Shown here piece after piece: positions 57,501 through 64,000 of a stretch of 64,000 nt of DNA. A program made the position numbers and the translations under genes. The notes beneath the pieces are model-generated. The model made no database searches and had not been told where the DNA came from. It was given only the letters and a program-made list of their open reading frames with translations. The stretch comes from Crotophaga sulcirostris (Eukaryota > Chordata > Aves > Cuculiformes > Crotophagidae), in NCBI GenBank assembly GCA_013397455.1, contig VYZB01000145.1:1550461-1614460 (forward strand), in the 5' to 3' direction. Position 1 is the stretch's first letter. The number at the start of each line of letters is the position of its first letter.

Positions 57501-59427
57501 CGAATGAGAAATGCAGCTCGTTGGCCTCAGCTCTTACACACTTTCAGCTGGCCTTTTGCTAAGTGCAAAATTCTAGAGGAGAAAGAATTAAAGGTTTCAC
57601 CTATTCCCTGTGTTGGGCTGGAAAATCTTTTGGGCTTTGCAGCTAGGAAATCTGCACTGCAGAAACAAAAGGGTGGAAGAAGCAAGGATAATGTTTTTAA
57701 CTTAGTTCTATTTAATTACTTAACAATTCAAAGTCATGAATCTGACTGGGCTTGAGAAAGCAGAAAAGCTGTTTTGCTGCTCAGTCCCTAAAAAGTGGAC
57801 ACCCAGAGCAGACAAAATCTCAAACAGAAGGACAAGCAGTAGGCAATTAAAGCAACTACAAATGATCCTTTTTTTAGAAAACAAAAAAGATCCCACAAAG
57901 CACCCAAACCCTCCAAAGAATCAGTCATTTCCCAAATATTCCTGGGTACCAAATATTTATACTCTCCAGATCTGTTTGTACTCATAGAAACAAATACATT
58001 TGATGACATTTCTGTACCACTGAGAATCTGGGCACACTGCTGCTGGAAGATGATCAGCACAACACTGCTGAGGCAAAAAAATATGCAAAATCAGGCCTGT
58101 AAGGCTCCTTTTGTCTTTGTTTAGGAGTGCCTGTGACATACAAAAAACCTGATGGGATCTGGAGTCAGTCCTTGCTCTGTGAATTAAGACAATGGCATTC
58201 TGAAATCTCAGAGATATTGTGACCACTGCTACTTTCTTCTTCCTCCAGGAACTCTGCATTGCTCCAGCTGATCATTGTGGTATACGCCTGCCAACATCCT
58301 TGTACAAACTGGGTCAAGGCAAAGCGTGCAGCGCAGTGAGAAGATGCAGGTAAGTAGGTTGTGACAAGTAGCCAGACTCAGGCAAGGAGATAAAGGGCCC
58401 ACAGCTCCAGAAAGCTCTTGGGAACAGTTTGCATAACCACTGCACAAGTACTGCAATTGACACTGCGCTTGTCTGGAAACAGTGCTCTGATCATACCTTC
58501 CTCTCCCCTCTAAAATTCTCACTGGCATTAACAGGAATTTTGTCCAGTGATGAACAGGGCGTCTAAGGTTTTTGTGAAGGTACCCACTGGTCTTGACTTG
58601 TTAAATCCATCTGTATTTCTGGGGTGCTCCCAAAGGTGCCTGAAGTCAGTATGTGGGCACAACTCAACCCAAGACACAAACAAAAACACCCCTCTGCATA
58701 GTGAAGATTAATTGTAAGCTTCCCATTGAAGGCAACTTTCAAACACATGAGGGAAAACCATCCCTTTTCTAACCTCGCTGCTAGTCCATACCAAGCTTTC
58801 CCCATCTGCTTGGGTGAAAACCCTGCATTATGACACCTTCTAACACAGCCCTCTCTTTCTGCTGTATGAAGTGCCACAGCCTACAGCTGTGCACAGAGCA
58901 GGGAAACACTGGGACCGGCTTCCAAGAGGTGTCAGTGTTTCAGAAGTGTTTGCACAGTGCCCTTAATAACAGGACATAATTTTTGGTCAGCCCTGCAGTG
59001 GTCAGGCAGTCGGATGAGGTGATGGCTGCAGGTCCCTTTCAGCAGAAGGCTGGTCTATCAGTCACCCTTAATAAGCCTACTAAAACCAGCTGAAGACCTT
59101 GTGCACCAGAGAACCACAGCTGAAGGGGAGGCTGCCTTCCTGCAGTGGAATTCCTGCTATGGAAAAGCACATTAGTTTGCACTGACATAGTTATTTCTGT
59201 GTTGAGAGAGGACAGGACAGCCCAATGGATGTGGTTCAGCAAGGGCTTAAGCAGTACCAGGACCTGTGGCGATGCTGTTCTGCAGTGACAGCAGGGTTGT
59301 GTAGAGATGTCTGCTTTGCCCACTCCCCCAGGCACAGCACATGAGCACAGGCCCCTCAGAGCAGGGAAAACCAGATCACATTAGGATTAACACCACAGGT
59401 CTTCATTAATCAAGCAAGCAGCTGCTT
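57501..59427. other. Spacer between PPEF2 and NAAA
   Basis: Tandem arrangement: both neighbours are on the minus strand. I see only short frames without domain or splice context, and no CR1 or LTR. Confidence 0.5.
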
Positions 59428-59430
59428 ATT

Positions 59431-59440
59431 TTTATTTATT
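59431..59440 (-). terminator. NAAA: Possible polyadenylation signals of NAAA
   Basis: Two overlapping TTTATT words (AATAAA on the minus strand) lie about 1 kb past the NAAA stop codon. They are the best candidates seen, but a proximal site cannot be excluded, since the (TAAA)n tract at 59751 has no matching AATAAA on this strand. Confidence 0.35.
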
Positions 59441-59750
59441 TATATTCAGATCTACCTATGGATTTTTTTTATTAGTTAGCATATAGGTACATTCAAGTTA
59501 AACAACTCTTTCCAAAACCAATAAAAGCCATCAACACAGCCCATCAACATTTGTTAGAAAATAAACTTCTATTACAGTTAACAGTATCATCTGGAACACT
59601 TCAAAGAATTAACAAGTGATTATTTCCTGAGTGATTCACATAATTAATAAGCCAAAACACCTGTACCAGTTGTGGGAGTGATTTTAAAAGCATATGCCAG
59701 TGTTGGGAAGCTTCAGCTTTTCACTCATTTTGTCTGTTGAAACAAAAAGA

Positions 59751-59772
59751 TAAATAAATAAATAAATAAATA
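59751..59772. repeat. (TAAA)5 microsatellite
   Basis: Five uninterrupted TAAA units inside the probable NAAA 3' UTR. Confidence 0.9.
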
Positions 59773-60456
59773 AGAGAGCATGGGTTTGAGTAGAGCTAAG
59801 AAACAAACTCTTCACAATATCTATCTCCTGGCAAGACCAGGCAACCAGAGATTCCTGAATACAAATAAACATAACTTCGGATCTTTCTCTGGACACATTA
59901 AAGCTACCACATGAGGCACCTGGGGAGTTCAAGCACTTGGACTTTTTCTGCAAGTTCACATGACAAAACCCTCAAAGGACACTAACGTTCAGTCACCTGT
60001 CACAAATGAAGCTTGATCTTTCCTGGTGCCAAGGGCACCAGCCCCTCCTGCTGGAATGCAGTTCACTCTAGCAGAGCTGCCTATCCTAGTGAACCATGTG
60101 GAGACACATGAAACATGTGGCAGTAGTGGGACTGGTGAGAAAAAACCCTGAAACCTCCACAGAGGGAACCTCTGCTCTTAGGTCTCAACAACACCCACCC
60201 CCCTCCTCTCTGATACAGCACCTCTCCTGAGATAATCTCCAAGGGTTTTGCCAAGAAAGTCAACACGTAACCCTATCTCTAAAACCACAAGGGAAGGTGC
60301 TTACCCAAGGCTGATAAGCAAACCAAGGGAAGAATAAGGAATTCAGACTAGGTCACTTGAGTGCCAGGGCAGCGCTTTGTCCCTCAATGACTCTTCAGCT
60401 CAGTTTTTGTTTACATACAAGTAAAGCCAGGAGTACCAGCACACTCCTTGCACCTC

Positions 60457-63400
60457 TCACGTCACCGGTCGGATCCACGTCTGGTATTTGTCTGGCAGCG
60501 CGGCACTCATTACTGTGGTGTACACCGTGTTACTGGGAGGGGAGGAGGAAAAGAGTGAGCCACATTTCAAAGGCAGGAAGATTAATTTATAGAGTAGCAA
60601 AGCGGCAGGACAAATTTTAGTGGAAACAAACATTTCTCCGAAACTCCAGAGAAAGCCATTTGCAGCATTAACACAAATCCAAAGCTTCCGAAAGCAAAAG
60701 GCACAAATGATTCGGCAGAAAGTGCAGCTGCTCCTCTACTCAGTCACTTGTTTCACTACTGCAAAGGGAATTCCCATTGCTGACCAAGCCCAACAAAGTG
60801 CAGTTTCTTGGTGCTAGAGGTAGACGACAGAGGAAGAGCACTGTGAAATTGAAAACTGGGTGCCACATGCACAAGCAGAGATCTAAGCCAGAAAAACACA
60901 CAATGCTCGGACTGACACATGGGAAAATCCTAAGAAAGTTTGTGATTGACTTTCAAGTGGCCTGAGGTGTGGCAGGAGGCACTGCTTAACATCTCTGAAT
61001 CCAATACTTACTTGTTTAAGACTGGCTTCACTGACAACACCTGTACAGAAAGGTTGAAGAGTTGTCATTTTGGGAAATGAAGAGGGAATTAAAAGGTTAT
61101 TTAGAAAGAGCAGTAGGATGATGTTACGTAAAGGAACAATGCAAAAGCAAGGATTTCTCTTGCTGACCATTTTACTAAAGTATGGTTAAAAAGCACTCTG
61201 AAATATGCAACACAAGTTCTCAAAAGGAACTCATGAATGTCCCTCATGTCTAACACTTTATCTGTCTGCTGTACATAGTGATAATTGTGCTTGAAATAAG
61301 GAACTGCACAAAGATGATGGTGATGGGATTCAACTCTTGCACTTTCCGCTTGTATTGGTAAACTATTAGGAGATGCCTATGCAAGGGAGGTCAGAAATGT
61401 TTCGGCAAACAAACTTCTCAGTCTCCATCTCTCCTCCCGTGATGGGTGTCCAGCACACCTTTTTCACCAAGCCTTCCTCATGCGCCTTTGAAGTCCCTGA
61501 CAAAAATGCAACTGCACCTCTGCTTTGAAAAAGAATTTTAAGTCAAAGTCACAGTGCAGAATTTAAAAGAAATACCTTAAAGAGTGTATCAAAATTGATG
61601 TTCTTCTGTCCAGTAGCATTCAGAGCTTTGATGGCTGCAGTTCTGCAGGGAGACAAGGCAGTGCCGTTAAACACACTGTAGTGTTCCAAAGGCTACAAAG
61701 CACCAATATGAAAGCTTTCTCACTAAATGCTTTTGCAGTGAAATGCTTGCTTTGGCCTAAACCAGTTCTGCGTGACTGTCTTACGTTGCTGAAGCTACTC
61801 TATCACTACACCACTGCGTACAGACCAACAGGGAATCTGCCAACAGCTTTTTGCATGCTGCACAGCCTAAAGACTGTACCATGTCTGCAAGCACCTTTCC
61901 CCGTGGCATCAAGTACTTGTCCACTGTGAATCTAAATCCTTTAACTTTCACTAAACGTTGCTTTATAAAGAAGTCTTTGGTACAGGCCTGTTCCTTGTAA
62001 TTCCTCATCGTTTTTTGCCATTCAGTGCCACACAGACTTTCTCTGGCATATGTGAATATTGTTCCTTACCGTACCCTGCTCTCTTTTGAGTGGCACTGCA
62101 GAAACTGAACAAGCTGCCAGCTGAACGAGCTAACATCCATTCAGAGAAGAAAACACCCAAGCCACTAAGCTCTTTCAAAATTAAAGTGTTATCTCACCAC
62201 TGAGCTCCACGCTACACTTACCTTCGATCGTCAAAAGGAGGAGGGGTAGTCCAGTGGTCATAGTTTGTCTCCACACGAAACCACCTATAAGACCACAAAC
62301 AGAAAAGCAATCAAAAGGCCAATCAGCAGGTAATTAATAAAGGCCAAGAATTATCATCTCTGTGTTGCCACAAGGAAAAAACTCTCCCTCAAAAGCCTCT
62401 TTTCTGTGTCTCTTGTAAGTCGAGGCCATCCTGCTGGTGCCACGCCAACATCTACTGGCTGACTGTAGTCATTAAGCGCCATTTTTCACTGCAGGGCAGC
62501 TATTTAGAATTTCCTTCATATATTAAGCTGCTGATTTCATGAAATTGGCAGGAACAGTTATTTTTGAGCCTTCAACCTTCCTACCACATTGTGTCAAAAC
62601 TTGCTGAATTTACTGGTGCAAATACTTGGCTGACAAACAGACAATGCCCTCAAGTCATCTCCTTTTGTATCTGGCTGCAAAATAAACACGTACAGATGCT
62701 TTTTCCACGCTCAACCCTCTGAACTGCCCCAACGTGACAAAGCAGCGTGGTTCCTTCCCACAGAGAAGGGACTGGGCTTGCTTTCAGAGGCTTTCAAGCT
62801 TTCCCTGTCCAACTGGAAGCATTAGGAAGAGATGAGCCTGGGTCAAGAAAGTTGTATTGCTAATCCTGCCTATCAGGAGGGAAAAGGAAAAAAACAAACC
62901 ATTTTTTGATACTTACGCTCCACCTAAAGGATCGAGAGGCCAGAGATCTACTGGCCCTCTTCTATTCCTAGTGATGACCATGCCTTCCTTGGGTGATACA
63001 CCTCCTACAATATAGTAAACTTCAGCAATGATGGGAGTGCCCGACAGTCTGAGAACAGCTGACTGAAAGTCCTCTGCTCTGCTCAGGGTCTAATGTAAAA
63101 AGGAGATCACAGTGAAATACAGATCATCAAGCACCGTGAAGCACAAAAGTGAGCACTGGGACATCTTAAAAAGAGAAGAAGGGCCAGTTTTTTTGAAAAT
63201 GGCAACTGACTGTGAAGTGCTTACTCTGAAATACTTCTCTGAAAATAGCTTTCCAAACTGAGTAGTGTATGAACTCGGAATGTGTGTGACTAGGAAGTAA
63301 ACTCAGTAATCCAGGCTTTGTGAATGTTCAAAGAAAACAGTACATGTGCACACACACATATCTGTACGCATATGTACATGGTGAAAAGTGGAAAAACTTG

Positions 63401-63768
63401 AAAAATTTGCCACTCAGAAGAGAGACATGTCCATACTCTGCAAATTCAATCCTCAAAGTCTTTTGGTGTGAACCATGGGCATTGATCAGAGATTGCCCCC
63501 CTGCAGGACTGGAATTGCCCCTCTTACGCCGCTGACCATTTGGGGATAATACCTATCACCTCTTACAAAATGCAGTTATCAATTCATCAAATTTTCTATG
63601 AAACTAAAAGTTGGAACATCAAGTTTTCCAGGAGTTTGTAAGTACAAACAACATGATTGGGATACCTGAGAAGATAACTCAGTGCACTTACATCTCGGAT
63701 GAGCCAGCTGACAGGGTAATTCCGATTCAGAAAAGCCGCTATCGCATTTTCCCACCATCTACCACCCG
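60457..63768 (-). CDS. NAAA: N-acylethanolamine acid amidase, C-terminal part (5' end outside window)
   Basis: The last six coding exons, on the minus strand, give the C-terminal 160 residues (human protein 359): 63692-63768, 62917-63089, 62222-62284, 61576-61642, 61012-61040, 60457-60532, stop TGA at 60457-60459. The enzyme is a lysosomal Ntn-hydrolase that breaks down palmitoylethanolamide and related lipids; it matures by self-cleavage at a cysteine encoded beyond the right edge. Visible words are [60 protein letters not shown] and [15 protein letters not shown]. The asparagine of TNYD (codon 62263-62265) aligns with the human catalytic Asn287 and is kept. Frames join cleanly across five GT-AG introns. 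The 29-nt exon is very small. Identity is firm; completeness cannot be judged. Confidence 0.93.
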
Positions 63769-64000
63769 CTGGAACAAAAAGAAAAGTTACTATACATGTG
63801 TTACATACACTCTGTGAAATCTATCCTCCCGCATTCCTTTCTTCTCCACATCCCATCTCTACCCCTGCAATCTTTCCTTCTACTGCATCACAAAAGAAAG
63901 GTGCAATAAATCGTTTAATTCTCTAACTGCGCTGCTATCATAAAAACATCACGTTTATGCAGCTTATACTGAACTGACAAAGCACACACCACCTGAAAGC

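Noticed and set aside
63980..64000. A further NAAA exon beginning at the right edge (minus-strand GCTTTCAG then GTGGTG)
   Set aside because: It looks like a donor, but the few bases before it do not match the residues expected ahead of the GGRWWEN exon, and the sequence ends there. Not supportable.
1..64000. CRISPR arrays, bacterial operons, phage or plasmid features
   Set aside because: The sequence is intron-rich vertebrate DNA, and the only tandem arrays are microsatellites and minisatellites without spacers.

Overview
The window is vertebrate nuclear DNA, almost certainly from a bird. Short exons are separated by long introns with GT-AG borders, CpG-rich promoters are present, and the dispersed repeats are chicken-repeat-1 (CR1) LINE fragments plus one solo LTR of a type common in birds. 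No operons, CRISPR arrays, tRNA or rRNA genes were found. There are two runs of N (4253-4637 and 28014-28338) and a single N at 28904.

Layout. (1) 1-4637: upstream flank with no assured gene, one possible exon (1673-1732), CR1 fragments in both orientations and a gap. (2) 4738-25955, + strand: complete SCARB2 (LIMP-2), 12 coding exons, 482 aa. Its introns carry CR1 copies, microsatellites and the solo LTR. (3) 25956-28556: SCARB2 3' UTR, then spacer with a CR1 fragment containing a 42-bp minisatellite and the second gap. (4) 28718-40354, + strand: complete NUP54, 13 coding exons, 556 aa, with a compact CpG/ETS promoter and an extra FG-repeat exon. (5) 42282-56228, - strand: complete PPEF2, 16 coding exons, 713 aa, converging on NUP54. 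(6) 57.2-57.5 kb: likely PPEF2 promoter area with three GGATTA (CRX/OTX-type) sites. (7) 60457-63768, - strand: the last six coding exons of NAAA, whose 5' half lies beyond the right edge.

The exon chains were assembled by hand from splice borders, reading frame and remembered mammalian orthologues. All three complete genes keep frame across every junction. The genes are not one pathway. SCARB2 (lysosomal membrane protein and glucocerebrosidase carrier) and NAAA (lysosomal N-acylethanolamine amidase) are both lysosomal, NUP54 is a central-channel nucleoporin, and PPEF2 is a calcium-regulated photoreceptor phosphatase. Their adjacency is conserved synteny (human 4q21), but the PPEF2-NAAA block is inverted and directly beside NUP54 compared with human.

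This is an ordinary conserved gene neighbourhood and I found no new system in it. The items most worth checking are the extra FG exon of NUP54, the evenly spaced ETS triplet in its promoter, the GGATTA cluster upstream of PPEF2, a GC-AG intron in PPEF2, the change at the histidine-150 position of SCARB2, and the CR1-derived minisatellite at the second gap.
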